This document shows, one piece after another, positions 38,912 through 47,520 of a stretch of 64,000 nucleotides of DNA (position 1 is the stretch's first letter; each line of letters opens with the position of its first letter). The notes below the pieces were generated by a model. That model ran no database searches. It was not told the origin of the DNA and worked only from the letters and a program-made list of their open reading frames with translations. Location: NCBI GenBank assembly GCA_013388985.1, contig JACAEF010000005.1:1-64000 (forward strand). The letters are read 5' to 3'. The position numbers and the translations under genes were made by a program. Source of the DNA: Rhodocyclaceae bacterium (GTDB lineage: Bacteria > Pseudomonadota > Gammaproteobacteria > Burkholderiales > Rhodocyclaceae).

Positions 38912-39418
38912 ATGGTGACAAAGCGTTTCTTTCTGGCGTTGCTGGCCAGCCTCGCCCTGCATGCGCTCATTCTGGCGCCGTTCGCAGGGTGGCTGAGCAG
39001 CGCAAGGGCGCCCGCGCCGGCGCCTCTGGCGGTGCGCTTGCCGCCTCTGGCGCGGGCGGAAGCACTCGCCACGGAGGCCGAAGAGCCGGCGATGCGCCCA
39101 CGTGCCGTCCCACCAGCGCCGACTTTGGCGCCCCGCGAACCGCCGCGCCCGCTGCGGGGGCGGGCGCTGCAATCGGCACTGGCCGCGCTGAGCCGCGAGG
39201 AGTTCTACCCGCGCGAGGCGATCCGGCAGGGCCTCGAAGGCCGCGTCGTGCTGCTGTTGACGCTCGACGAGGCCGGCCGGGTCGAGCGCATCGAGGTGGC
39301 GAGTTCCTCCGGCCATGCGCTGCTCGACGACGCGGCGCGCAGGGCGGCGGCGCGCATCGATCGCCTGCCTGCCGGGCGCCGGCAGGCGTTGCTGCCGGTG
39401 GAGTTCCGGCTCGAATGA
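38912..39418 (+). CDS. TonB-family C-terminal domain protein
   Basis: A 168-residue protein: N-terminal membrane anchor (FFLALLASLALHALILAPF, with the SxxxH pattern of TonB-like anchors), a Pro/Ala-rich periplasmic stretch, and a TonB C-terminal domain (YPREAIRQGLEGRVVLLLTLDEAGRVERIEV). It is shorter than TonB (239 in E. coli) and has no exbB/exbD neighbours here, so it may be a TonB-like adaptor. A reverse 26-bp repeat copy supplies AVPPAPTL in the Pro-rich linker. The stop overlaps the next start (ATGA). Confidence 0.83.
   Translation: MVTKRFFLALLASLALHALILAPFAGWLSSARAPAPAPLAVRLPPLARAEALATEAEEPAMRPRAVPPAPTLAPREPPRPLRGRALQSALAALSREEFYPREAIRQGLEGRVVLLLTLDEAGRVERIEVASSSGHALLDDAARRAAARIDRLPAGRRQALLPVEFRLE
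39101..39126 (-). repeat. Dispersed 26-bp repeat, copy 9 (in the TonB-like gene)
   Basis: On the minus strand it starts AAAGTCGGCGCTGG and ends GACGGCACG. Opposite to the gene, read as RAVPPAPTL. Confidence 0.75.
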
Positions 39419-39708
39419 AGGAAATTTGCCTCCATGCCGCCGCGCCGGAAAAGCCCGCCTTCGGCGCGCCCTGCAACGGCTGCGGCGTCTGCTGCGCGCT
39501 GTTTCCCTGTCCGCTCTCGCGCCTGCTGCTGCGGCATCGGGAAGGCGCCTGTCCGGCGCTGACCTGGCAGGGCGGGCGCTATGTCTGTGGCCTCGTCGTC
39601 GCGCCGACCGGAGTCGCCCGCTGGCTGCCTCGCCGCCTGCGGCTGCGCTGGATCGGCGTGGGCTGCGGCTGCGATTGCGATGCCGAAATCAGGGATGATG
39701 TTTTATAG
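39415..39708 (+). CDS. YkgJ-like cysteine-cluster protein
   Basis: A 97-residue protein with the cysteine cluster CNGCGVCCALFPC near residue 19, another Cys in GACPALTWQGGRYVCGL, and a C-terminal CGCDCD. The YkgJ family is predicted to bind a zinc or iron-sulfur centre; function unknown. ATG 39415 overlaps the stop of the TonB-like gene, and the ABC permease starts 9 bp after its stop, so it sits in one operon with both. Confidence 0.8.
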   Translation: MKEICLHAAAPEKPAFGAPCNGCGVCCALFPCPLSRLLLRHREGACPALTWQGGRYVCGLVVAPTGVARWLPRRLRLRWIGVGCGCDCDAEIRDDVL

Positions 39709-39717
39709 TCGGCGTCG

Positions 39718-40695
39718 ATGCTCGCCTACCTGATCCGCCGCCTGCTCTACGCCCTGCCGATCCTGATCGGCGTCAATGTCATCACCTTCGCGCTGTTCTT
39801 CATCGTCAACACGCCGGACGACATGGCGCGCATGCAATTGGGCGTCAAGCGCGTCACCCCGGAGGCGATCGAGAAGTGGAAGGCCGAGCGCGGCTACGAT
39901 CTGCCGCTCTTTTGGAACGAGCGCGCAGAAGGGGCGGAGAAACTCACGCGCACCATCTTTTTCACGAAGTCGGTGCGCATGTTCGCCCTCGACTTCGGTC
40001 GCGCCGACGACGGCCGCGACATCGCGCGCGAAATCCGCATGCGTATGGGGCCGAGCCTCGCCATCGCCGTGCCGGTGTTCGTGCTGGGGCTGTTCGCGGC
40101 GATTTCCTTCGCGCTGCTGCTGGTCTATTTCCGCGCCAGCTATCTCGATTTCGCCGGCGTCGTGCTGTGTGTGGCGATGATGTCGGTCTCCAGCCTGTTC
40201 TACATCATCGGCGGGCAGTGGCTCGTCGCCAAGGTTTGGCACTTGGTGCCGATCTCCGGCTATGCCGGGGGGCTGGCCGCAGGGAAGTTCATCGTCCTGC
40301 CGGTGGTCATCAGCGTGTTCGCCGGGCTGGGCGCCTCGGCGCGCTGGTATCGCACGCTCTTTCTCGAAGAGGCGGGCAAGGACTACGTGCGCACCGCACG
40401 CGCCAAGGGGCTCTCCGAGCGGCTGGTGCTGTTCCGCCATGTGCTCCGCAACGCCCTGATCCCGATCCTCACCGGGGCGGTGGTGCTGATTCCGTCGCTG
40501 TTCATGGGCAGCCTCCTGATCGAGGCGTTCTTCGGCATTCCGGGCCTGGGTAGCTACACGATCGATGCGATCAACGCGCAGGACTTCGCCGTCGTGCGCG
40601 CGATGGTGTTCATCGGCTCGGCGCTCTACATCGTCGGCCTGCTGCTCACCGACATCTCCTACACGCTCGCCGACCCGCGGATACGCCTGCAATGA
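39718..40695 (+). CDS. Peptide-type ABC transporter permease (OppB/YejB-like)
   Basis: A 325-residue permease starting MLAYLIRRLLYALPILIGVNVITF, with the BPD_transp motif (EEAGKDYVRTARAKGLSERLVLFRHVLRNALIPI) that contacts the ATPase. Six transmembrane helices. It should form the channel with the next gene for uptake of oligopeptides or a related solute. It overlaps the next gene by four bases. Confidence 0.93.
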   Translation: MLAYLIRRLLYALPILIGVNVITFALFFIVNTPDDMARMQLGVKRVTPEAIEKWKAERGYDLPLFWNERAEGAEKLTRTIFFTKSVRMFALDFGRADDGRDIAREIRMRMGPSLAIAVPVFVLGLFAAISFALLLVYFRASYLDFAGVVLCVAMMSVSSLFYIIGGQWLVAKVWHLVPISGYAGGLAAGKFIVLPVVISVFAGLGASARWYRTLFLEEAGKDYVRTARAKGLSERLVLFRHVLRNALIPILTGAVVLIPSLFMGSLLIEAFFGIPGLGSYTIDAINAQDFAVVRAMVFIGSALYIVGLLLTDISYTLADPRIRLQ

Positions 40696-42023
40696 AATTC
40701 GTCCTGCTCTGGTCGGATGCGCTGTTCTTCCTGCTCGTCGTGACGGCGATCGTCGGCGGCCTGTGGGCGCGCCGGATCGAGCACCTGCGGGTAAGCTGGC
40801 GGCGTGTCGGCCAAAGCCGCGTAGCGATGGCGGCGGCGACATTGCTCGTCGCCTTCGTCGCGGTCGCGCTGCTCGATTCGCTGCATTACCGCGAGCGCCT
40901 GCCGGGCGAGGGCGAGAACTACGCGGTGGAGGTGCGCTCGGCTCTCGACGCCTTGCTCGCCGGCCTGCGCACGCGCACCGAGAAGACCTACTCGGCGCCG
41001 CTAGCCACGCATTCCTTCGCCAAGGAGACGATCGAGGGGGAAGGGCGCGACTTCCCTCGCCTCAAATACGGCGGCGCGCATCTGGGCGACGAGCTCGGCC
41101 GCCACGAGATGGACATTGCGCTGCGCGCGGTGCAGGGGTTGGCTCTCGGGCTGATCGCCTGGCTCGCGCTATGGCTCGCCGGGGCGCCGCTGCGCCGCAG
41201 GGCGACGCATCTCGCCTGGGAGGCCGTATTCGCGACGCTGTTCGCGCTCTGCCTCGTCAGCGGGGTGGCCGCCGCGCTGGCAGGGGGCTATCACGTGCTC
41301 GGCACCGACAAGGTGGGGCAGGACGTGCTGTATCTGACGCTGAAGAGCATCCGCACCGGGCTGCTGATCGGCACACTGACGACGCTGATCATGCTGCCGG
41401 CGGCGTTGTTCCTCGGCATCCTCGCCGGCTACGCGGGCGGCTGGGTCGACGACGTGATCCAGTATCTCTACACGACGCTGAACTCGATCCCGGGCGTGCT
41501 GTTGATCGCCGCCGCGGTGCTGATGATGCAGGTGGTGATCGACACGCACCCCGACTGGTTCGCGACTGCCGCCGAGCGGGCGGATGCGCGGCTGATCGCC
41601 CTGTGCGCGATCCTCGGCATCACCAGCTGGACGGGACTGTGCCGCCTGCTGCGCGGGGAAACCCTGAAGCTGCGCGAGCTCGAATACGTGCAGGCGGCGC
41701 GCGCGCTCGGCGTCTCATCCTTGCGCATCCTGACGCGCCACATCCTGCCGAACGTGATGCATATCGTGATGATCGCGATCGTGATGGACTTCTCGGGTCT
41801 CGTGCTCGCCGAGGCGGTGCTCTCCTACGTCGGCATCGGCGTCGACCCGAACACGATCAGCTTCGGGACGATGATCAACACCGCGCGCATGGAGCTGGCG
41901 CGCGAGCCGATGGTCTGGTGGTCGTTGGCCAGTGCCTTCGTCTTCATGTTCGCGCTGGTGCTGGCGGCGAATCTGTTCGCCGACGCAGTGCGCGACGCCT
42001 TCGATCCGCGGGGGGCGCGATGA
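40692..42023 (+). CDS. Peptide-type ABC transporter permease (OppC/YejE-like)
   Basis: A 443-residue permease, longer than OppC (302 in E. coli). An N-terminal helix is followed by a periplasmic loop (about residues 65-140) with the YejE-like segment TYSAPLATHSFAKE, then an extra helix pair and the transporter core with motif TLKLRELEYVQAARALGVSSLRILTRHILPN. It is coupled to both neighbours by overlapping codons. No substrate-binding protein gene is in the cluster. Confidence 0.92.
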   Translation: MKFVLLWSDALFFLLVVTAIVGGLWARRIEHLRVSWRRVGQSRVAMAAATLLVAFVAVALLDSLHYRERLPGEGENYAVEVRSALDALLAGLRTRTEKTYSAPLATHSFAKETIEGEGRDFPRLKYGGAHLGDELGRHEMDIALRAVQGLALGLIAWLALWLAGAPLRRRATHLAWEAVFATLFALCLVSGVAAALAGGYHVLGTDKVGQDVLYLTLKSIRTGLLIGTLTTLIMLPAALFLGILAGYAGGWVDDVIQYLYTTLNSIPGVLLIAAAVLMMQVVIDTHPDWFATAAERADARLIALCAILGITSWTGLCRLLRGETLKLRELEYVQAARALGVSSLRILTRHILPNVMHIVMIAIVMDFSGLVLAEAVLSYVGIGVDPNTISFGTMINTARMELAREPMVWWSLASAFVFMFALVLAANLFADAVRDAFDPRGAR

Positions 42024-43930
42024 CGCTCCTCTCGGTGCGTGACCTCAGGGTGGCCATCGGCGCGGCGCGGCCGGTCGATGGGGTGTCGTTCGAGATCGGA
42101 GCAGGGGAGACCTTCGCGCTGGTCGGCGAATCGGGCTGCGGCAAATCGCTCACTGCGCTCGCGCTGATGCGCCTGCTGCCCGAGGCGGCGCGCATCGCCG
42201 GCGGCGCGGTGCAGCTGGCCGGCACCGATCTCTTCGCTCTACCCGAGGCGCGCATGCGCGAGGTGCGCGGCGGCCGCATCGGCATGATCTTTCAGGAGCC
42301 GGCGACCAGCCTCAATCCGGTGATGACCGTTGGCAGCCAGATCGCCGAGGCGCTGCGGCTGCACGCCGGCTCGGCCGATCCCCGGCGGATCGTGGAGCTC
42401 TTCGCCGCGGTGGGCATCCCCGATCCCGAGCGGCGCGCCGACGAATATCCGTTCCAGATGTCGGGCGGCATGAAGCAGCGCGTGATGATCGCGATGGCGC
42501 TGGCCGGCGAGCCGGAACTCTTGATCGCCGACGAGCCGACCACCGCGCTCGACGTGACGATCCAGGCCCAGGTGCTCGATCTGCTGGCCAGGCTCGCCAA
42601 GGAACGCGGCATGGCGATGCTCTTGATCACGCACGATCTGGGCGTCGTCGCGCGGATGGCCGATCGCGTCGGTGTGATGTACGCCGGCGAGCTCGTCGAG
42701 ATCGCGCCGCGCGCCGCCTTCTTCGCCCGACCGGCCCATCCGTATGCGCAGCGGCTGTTCGCCGCCCTGCCCGATACGGCGAGCCGCCGGACGCGATTGG
42801 CGACGATCCCGGGCAGCGTGCCGAATCCGGCCGAGCGCCACGCGGGCTGCCGCTTCGTTTCCCGCTGCGCCGCGGCCCTGCCAGTGTGCGGCACGGTGCC
42901 GCCGCCGTGGCGCGAGCCGGCGCCGGGCCATCGCGTGCGCTGCCATCTGGAAGCGGTGGCGAAAATCGGCGCTGGCGGAACGGCACCCACCGCCACTGCA
43001 GAGCAGCCACCCCCCCCAGCCGAGCCCCTGCTCGAAACGCACGCGCTCAAGGTGCACTTCCCGATCCGGCGCGGTGTGCTGCAGCGTGCCGTCGGCTGGG
43101 TGCGCGCGGTCGATGGCGTCGATCTCTCCATTGCGGCAGGCCGCACGCTGGCGCTGGTGGGTGAGTCGGGCTGCGGCAAGACCACCGTCGGCAAGGCGAT
43201 CCTGGGCCTGCAGCCGGTAACGAGTGGAACGGTGAAGCTGTTAGGCCGGGTGCGCGAGGGACTGGCGCCGGGCGAGATGCAGATGGTGTTCCAGGACCCT
43301 TTCGGCTCCCTGAATCCCCGCTTGAGCATAGACGCGATCGTGCGGGAAGGACGGCCCGACGCGGATGTTCCGGCACTGCTGCGGCAGGTGGGGCTGGCGC
43401 CGGAGATGGCGGCGCGTTATCCGCATGAATTCTCCGGGGGGCAGCGCCAGCGCATCGCGATCGCCCGCGCCTTGGCGGTCGCGCCGCGGCTGCTGATCTG
43501 CGACGAGCCGACTTCCGCGCTGGATGTCTCGGTGCAGGCGCAGATTCTCAATCTGCTGCTCGATCTGCAGGAGCGGCTGGGGCTGGCCTACCTCTTCATC
43601 ACCCACAACATCGCGGCGGTCGAATTCCTCGCTCACGAGGTGGCGGTGATGTATCTCGGACGCATCGTCGAGCAGGGGACGGCCGAGGAGGTGTTGGAGA
43701 ACCCGCGCCATCCCTATACCCAGGCGCTGCTGGCCGCCGTGCCGAAGCTGACGGGGACGGTCGGAGAGCGGTTGTTGGTGTCCGGGGATCCTCCCTCCCC
43801 GGCGCATCCGCCGTCCGGATGCCATTTCCATCCGCGCTGTCCGCGCGCGGCGGCGCGCTGTCATGCGGCTTATCCCGCAACTGCCGTGATTTCGGCGACC
43901 CACTGGGTGCGCTGCTATTTTCCAGACTGA
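42020..43930 (+). CDS. Double ABC ATPase (OppD-OppF / YejF-like fusion)
   Basis: A 636-residue protein with two complete nucleotide-binding domains. The first has Walker A GESGCGKS, signature MSGGMKQR and Walker B LLIADEPT; the second has Walker A GESGCGKT, signature FSGGQRQR and Walker B LLICDEPT. Each ends with an oligopeptide-transporter C-terminal cysteine segment (HAGCRFVSRCAAALPVC; GCHFHPRCPRAAARC), which in this family binds an iron-sulfur or metal site. It powers the two permeases. The linker between the domains contains a 26-bp repeat copy (KIGAGGTAP, residues 315-323). Confidence 0.95.
   Translation: MTLLSVRDLRVAIGAARPVDGVSFEIGAGETFALVGESGCGKSLTALALMRLLPEAARIAGGAVQLAGTDLFALPEARMREVRGGRIGMIFQEPATSLNPVMTVGSQIAEALRLHAGSADPRRIVELFAAVGIPDPERRADEYPFQMSGGMKQRVMIAMALAGEPELLIADEPTTALDVTIQAQVLDLLARLAKERGMAMLLITHDLGVVARMADRVGVMYAGELVEIAPRAAFFARPAHPYAQRLFAALPDTASRRTRLATIPGSVPNPAERHAGCRFVSRCAAALPVCGTVPPPWREPAPGHRVRCHLEAVAKIGAGGTAPTATAEQPPPPAEPLLETHALKVHFPIRRGVLQRAVGWVRAVDGVDLSIAAGRTLALVGESGCGKTTVGKAILGLQPVTSGTVKLLGRVREGLAPGEMQMVFQDPFGSLNPRLSIDAIVREGRPDADVPALLRQVGLAPEMAARYPHEFSGGQRQRIAIARALAVAPRLLICDEPTSALDVSVQAQILNLLLDLQERLGLAYLFITHNIAAVEFLAHEVAVMYLGRIVEQGTAEEVLENPRHPYTQALLAAVPKLTGTVGERLLVSGDPPSPAHPPSGCHFHPRCPRAAARCHAAYPATAVISATHWVRCYFPD
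42962..42987 (+). repeat. Dispersed 26-bp repeat, copy 10 (in the ABC ATPase linker)
   Basis: Starts AAAATCGGCGCTGGCGG, ends ACGGCACC. Read as KIGAGGTAP between the two ATPase domains. Confidence 0.75.
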
Positions 43931-43936
43931 GACTTT

Positions 43937-44079
43937 GAACCCCCTGCGAAACTTGCTGTGCGGGCGGTCTGCTGCGTTGCGCGCTGCTCGCTTCCTCGCC
44001 TATCTCATTGATATGTCTCGGTCGCTGCGCTCCGTGCGCCTTGCATCCCATCCCGCTCGCGGCGTTTCGCAGGGGTTTC
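43937..44079. repeat. Intergenic palindrome-ended repeat, copy 2
   Basis: Arms at 43937-43952 and 44064-44079 pair with one mismatch (CCCTGCGAAAC with GTTTCGCAGGG). The core of about 111 bp shares blocks with the element at 845-990, including the 33-base stretch beginning TATGTCTCGGTCGCTGCG. It lies between the convergent ABC ATPase gene and mltD, and its right arm includes the mltD stop codon. Confidence 0.75.
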
Positions 44080-45520
44080 ACTTTTTCTTCTTTACGAAAG
44101 GGGTCGCCGGCGCTTTGACTTTGGCCTTTGGTTTCGCCGCCTGTTTCGTCACCGGTTTGGCGGCGCGCGCGCCGGACTTCGCTTTGCCTTTTGCGCCTGG
44201 CGACTTGCCAGCGGCCGGGGCGCTTTCCTTCGGCAACGGCGGCGGTTCGGGAAGCGCATGGGCGAGGGTCTCCGCCGCCTGGCTGCCGGGACGGGGCACC
44301 AGCACGGTGAAGCCGGGTCGAATCCGGACACGGGGGGTGATGCCGTTGATTTGCCGCAGACGCGCCTCGGAGATGCTGAAGCGGGCGGCGACCTTGGCGA
44401 GTGTCTCGCCACGTTTCATCGCATGGGTCATCCAATTGGATAGCGGCCTGTCCTCGGCTTCGTAACGTTCCAGATTGGTGATGAAAGTGCCGATCTTTTC
44501 GACCGGGAGGAGCAGTTCCTCGCCGGCGTGATTGCCATCGATCACCGGACGATGGTAAGCCGGATTCAAGGCAACGAATTCCTCGACCGAAATGCCCGCG
44601 AGATGCGCGGCGAGCGCGACATCGATGCGCGCCGGCTTCTCCACGGTCTCGAAATAGGGCCGGTTGGGGATCGGCGGCAGGTAGATGCCAAACAGCTCGG
44701 GCTGCGCGATGATGTTTTTGAGCGCCTGCAGCTTCGGCACATAGTTGCGCGTCTCCGCCGGCATCGTCAGGTTCGGGTAATCGGTGGGCAGCCCCTTGGC
44801 CTGGTTTTTCGCGATCGCCCGGCCGACGGCGCCTTCGCCCCAATTGTAGGAAGCCAGCGCGAGATGCCAGTCGCCATGCATTTCGTAGATCTTTTGCAGG
44901 TAGGTCAGCGCCGCGTCGGTCGAGGCGATGATGTCGCGGCGCTCGTCGGCCCACCAGTCCTGGTCGAGGTTGTAATTCTTGCCGGTCGAGGGGATGAACT
45001 GCCAAATGCCCATGGCTCGCGCGCTCGAGACGGCGCGCGGGTTGAAGGCGCTCTCGACCATCGGCAGCAGCGCGAGTTCGGTGGGCATGCCGCGTTTTTC
45101 GAGCTCTTCGACGATGTGATAGAGATAGCGCCGGCCGCGCTCGAAGATGCGGCGCAACATCTCGGGGCGGTTCAGATACCACGATTGACGTTCCGCGACG
45201 AGCGGATCGTGCAGATCGGGCATCGCGAAGCCGCGCCGGATACGCTGCCAGAGATCTTCGGGCGGAACGGTCAGGTCGATCAGCGGCGGCGCGCTGTTTT
45301 CCCGAAGCGCCTGGTGCGGCAATGGGGGGGGAGGTGTCGGAGACGAGGAGGGCGTCGTGATGCCGGCGTGACCGGAAGACGGTGGAGTCGGGTCGCTCAG
45401 CGACGCCGTATCCCGTGAATCCTCCGCTGGCCTGCTGGCGTTGGTGCCGCCGGGCAGCGATGCGCAGGCGCCGAGCAGCAAAACCAGCACCAGGAGGGCG
45501 AGGCGCGAGAGGAAATTCAT
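44078..45520 (-). CDS. mltD: Membrane-bound lytic murein transglycosylase D
   Basis: A 480-residue lipoprotein (lipobox LVLLLGAC, Cys near 19). It has an SLT catalytic domain with the catalytic Glu in LLPMVESAFNPRAVSSARAMGIWQF, MltD-type motifs (LTYLQKIYEMHGDWHLALASYNWGEGAVGRAI), one LysM domain (MKRGETLAKVAARFSISEARLRQINGI) and a Lys/Pro/Ala-rich tail. It cleaves peptidoglycan from the outer membrane side. ATG 45520 is used rather than a TTG at 45541. The divergent dctP gene lies 191 bp away; that gap holds a TTTCCGC/GCGGAAA inverted repeat (45577-45604). Confidence 0.93.
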   Translation of the reverse strand: MNFLSRLALLVLVLLLGACASLPGGTNASRPAEDSRDTASLSDPTPPSSGHAGITTPSSSPTPPPPLPHQALRENSAPPLIDLTVPPEDLWQRIRRGFAMPDLHDPLVAERQSWYLNRPEMLRRIFERGRRYLYHIVEELEKRGMPTELALLPMVESAFNPRAVSSARAMGIWQFIPSTGKNYNLDQDWWADERRDIIASTDAALTYLQKIYEMHGDWHLALASYNWGEGAVGRAIAKNQAKGLPTDYPNLTMPAETRNYVPKLQALKNIIAQPELFGIYLPPIPNRPYFETVEKPARIDVALAAHLAGISVEEFVALNPAYHRPVIDGNHAGEELLLPVEKIGTFITNLERYEAEDRPLSNWMTHAMKRGETLAKVAARFSISEARLRQINGITPRVRIRPGFTVLVPRPGSQAAETLAHALPEPPPLPKESAPAAGKSPGAKGKAKSGARAAKPVTKQAAKPKAKVKAPATPFVKKKK

Positions 45521-45711
45521 GAGATCCTTGCTGCTTTGCAAAAGCAGCTAGTTTAACCCCGCGCGCAGAGTGCGGCTTTCCGCGGGTAGGCGAGTCTGCG
45601 GAAAACCACAATGGCGTTGGAGGGGAATGAGGCGCTAACTTCGAATCGGTCAATGAGTGACACGCATCATGCGGCACCGCCGCTTTGACGAACGTTCCGA
45701 GGAGACAACGG

Positions 45712-46716
45712 ATGAAACTACGCAATATCGTGATGGGGCTCGTGGCCGCTGCGTTTGCTTGTGCCGCTTACGCCCAGCAGCCGATCGTCATCAAGTTCAG
45801 TCACGTCGTGGCCACCGATACGCCGAAAGGCAAGGGCGCCGAGTTCTTCAAGCAGAAAGCCGAGGAACTGACTCACGGCCGCGTCAAGGTCGAGGTCTAT
45901 CCGAACAGCACGCTCTACAAGGACAAAGAAGAGCTGGAGGCGTTGCAGCTGGGGGCCGTGCAGATGCTCGCTCCTTCGCTCGCCAAGTTCGGTCCGCTGG
46001 GCGTCAAGGAATTCGAGCTTTTCGACCTGCCGTTCATCTTCGACAACTATGACGAGCTGCACAAGGTCACCACCGGTCCGGTGGGCAAGGGCCTGCTCAA
46101 GAAGCTCGAAACCAAAGGCATCCTCGGTCTGGCCTACTGGGACAACGGCTTCAAGGTGATGAGTGCGAACAAGCCGCTGCGCATGCCGGAAGATTTCCGG
46201 GGCCTGAAGATGCGCATCCAGTCTTCCAACGTGCTCGAGGCGCAGATGCGTGCGCTGGGCGCCTTGCCGCAGAAGATGGCCTTCTCCGAGGTCTATCAGG
46301 CCCTGCAGACCGGCGTGGTCGATGGCACCGAGAACCCGCCTTCGAACCTCTATACGCAGAAAATGCATGAAGTGCAGAAGTATGTGACGCTCTCCGACCA
46401 TGGCTATCTGGGCTATGCGGTGATCGTCAATAAGAAGTTCTGGGATGGTCTGCCCGCCGACATCCGTCAGCAGCTGGAGGTGGCGATGGAGCAGGCGACC
46501 CGCTACGCCAACCAGATCGCCAAGGTCGAGAACGATCAGGCGCTCGAAGCCGTCCGCAAGTCCGGCAAGAGCGAGATCATCACGCTCACGCCCGAGCAGA
46601 AGAAGGCCTGGAAGAAGGTTCTCGTCAAGGTGCACGAGCAAATGGCCGACCGCATCGGCAAGGAGCTGATCCAGTCGGTCTATCAGGAAACCGGCTTCGA
46701 TCCGAAGAAGCTGTAA
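45712..46716 (+). CDS. dctP: TRAP transporter solute-binding protein DctP
   Basis: A 334-residue periplasmic protein with a signal peptide (MKLRNIVMGLVAAAFACAAYA, cleavage after AYA) and DctP hallmarks: KFSHVVATDTPKGKGAEFFKQKAEELTHGRVKVEVYPN, and the ligand-contacting Arg in GLKMRIQSSNV. It probably binds C4-dicarboxylates or similar acids. GAGGAG precedes the ATG at 45712. A strong hairpin follows before dctQ, which should let more binding protein than permease be made. Confidence 0.95.
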   Translation: MKLRNIVMGLVAAAFACAAYAQQPIVIKFSHVVATDTPKGKGAEFFKQKAEELTHGRVKVEVYPNSTLYKDKEELEALQLGAVQMLAPSLAKFGPLGVKEFELFDLPFIFDNYDELHKVTTGPVGKGLLKKLETKGILGLAYWDNGFKVMSANKPLRMPEDFRGLKMRIQSSNVLEAQMRALGALPQKMAFSEVYQALQTGVVDGTENPPSNLYTQKMHEVQKYVTLSDHGYLGYAVIVNKKFWDGLPADIRQQLEVAMEQATRYANQIAKVENDQALEAVRKSGKSEIITLTPEQKKAWKKVLVKVHEQMADRIGKELIQSVYQETGFDPKKL

Positions 46717-46742
46717 CTTCCACCCATTCAATGATTGAGTGT

Positions 46743-46766
46743 CACGGGGAGCGCATGCTCCCCGTG
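46743..46766 (+). terminator. Intercistronic hairpin between dctP and dctQ
   Basis: Perfect 10-bp stem CACGGGGAGC / GCTCCCCGTG with a GCAT loop and no U-tract. It more likely stabilises the dctP mRNA end or attenuates the operon than terminates fully. Confidence 0.7.
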
Positions 46767-46785
46767 TCGTTTGCCGGGAAAGCGC

Positions 46786-47520
46786 ATGAAGATCCTCGAT
46801 CACCTGGAAGAGTGGCTGATCACCTTTCTGATGGGCGCAGCCACGCTGATCATCTTTGTTGCCGTCGTGCATCGCTATGCATCCGGTTGGCCGATCCCGG
46901 TCGTGCAGGATTGGCTGATCTCCCTGAACCTGTCGTGGGCGCAGGAGTTGTGCATCATCATGTTCGTCTGGATGGCCAAGTTCGGCGCCGCCTATGGGGT
47001 GCGCACCGGCATCCATGTCGGCGTCGATGTGCTGATCAACCGGCTCTCCGACCGCACGCGCGGCAAGCTGATCGTTTTCGGCCTGCTCGCCGGTGCGCTG
47101 TTTACCGGCATCGTCGGCACGCTGGGTGCGACCTTCGTCTGGGAAAACGGCGCCCACTACAGTTTCTACAAGTTCTTTGGTCTCGAGATGGGCGATCTCT
47201 ACGAAGGGCCGACGACACCGGATCTCGAATGGCCGACCTGGATCGTCTATTCGGCGATCCCGCTCGGTTCCTGGCTGATGTGCTTCCGCTTCCTGCAGGT
47301 AACGGTCAGTTTCATCCGCACCGGCCAGTTGCCACATCACGATCACGGCCATGTCGAGGGGCTGGAGGAGGGCGAGCCGCTCGAGCCGGGCAAGGACGAT
47401 GCGATCTATCGCATGAATGACGACCTGCATCCGCGCGACATTTACGCGGGACCGGAGCGCCGGCAGCGCAATGAGGGGCCGCCGCCTGGTGGCGAGCGCC
47501 GCGGGGGAGGGCAGCCATGA
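46786..47520 (+). CDS. dctQ: TRAP transporter small permease DctQ
   Basis: A 244-residue protein with four transmembrane helices (EEWLITFLMGAATLIIFVAVVH; LCIIMFVWMAKFGAAYG; LIVFGLLAGALFTGIVG; WIVYSAIPLGSWLMCF). Typical DctQ proteins are about 160-200 residues; this one has an extended loop before TM4 and a hydrophilic His/Glu/Arg-rich tail of about 65 residues. ATG 46786 is used. It overlaps dctM by four bases. Confidence 0.93.
   Translation: MKILDHLEEWLITFLMGAATLIIFVAVVHRYASGWPIPVVQDWLISLNLSWAQELCIIMFVWMAKFGAAYGVRTGIHVGVDVLINRLSDRTRGKLIVFGLLAGALFTGIVGTLGATFVWENGAHYSFYKFFGLEMGDLYEGPTTPDLEWPTWIVYSAIPLGSWLMCFRFLQVTVSFIRTGQLPHHDHGHVEGLEEGEPLEPGKDDAIYRMNDDLHPRDIYAGPERRQRNEGPPPGGERRGGGQP

Noticed and set aside
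45680-45700. A LexA-like site upstream of dctP (shares ACGAACGTTCC with the lexA operator)
   Set aside because: It lacks the GAAC-N4-GTTC spacing and there is no reason for SOS control of a TRAP transporter; likely chance.
45661-45711. A sigma54 promoter before dctP
   Set aside because: The GG and GC pairs do not have the required spacing.
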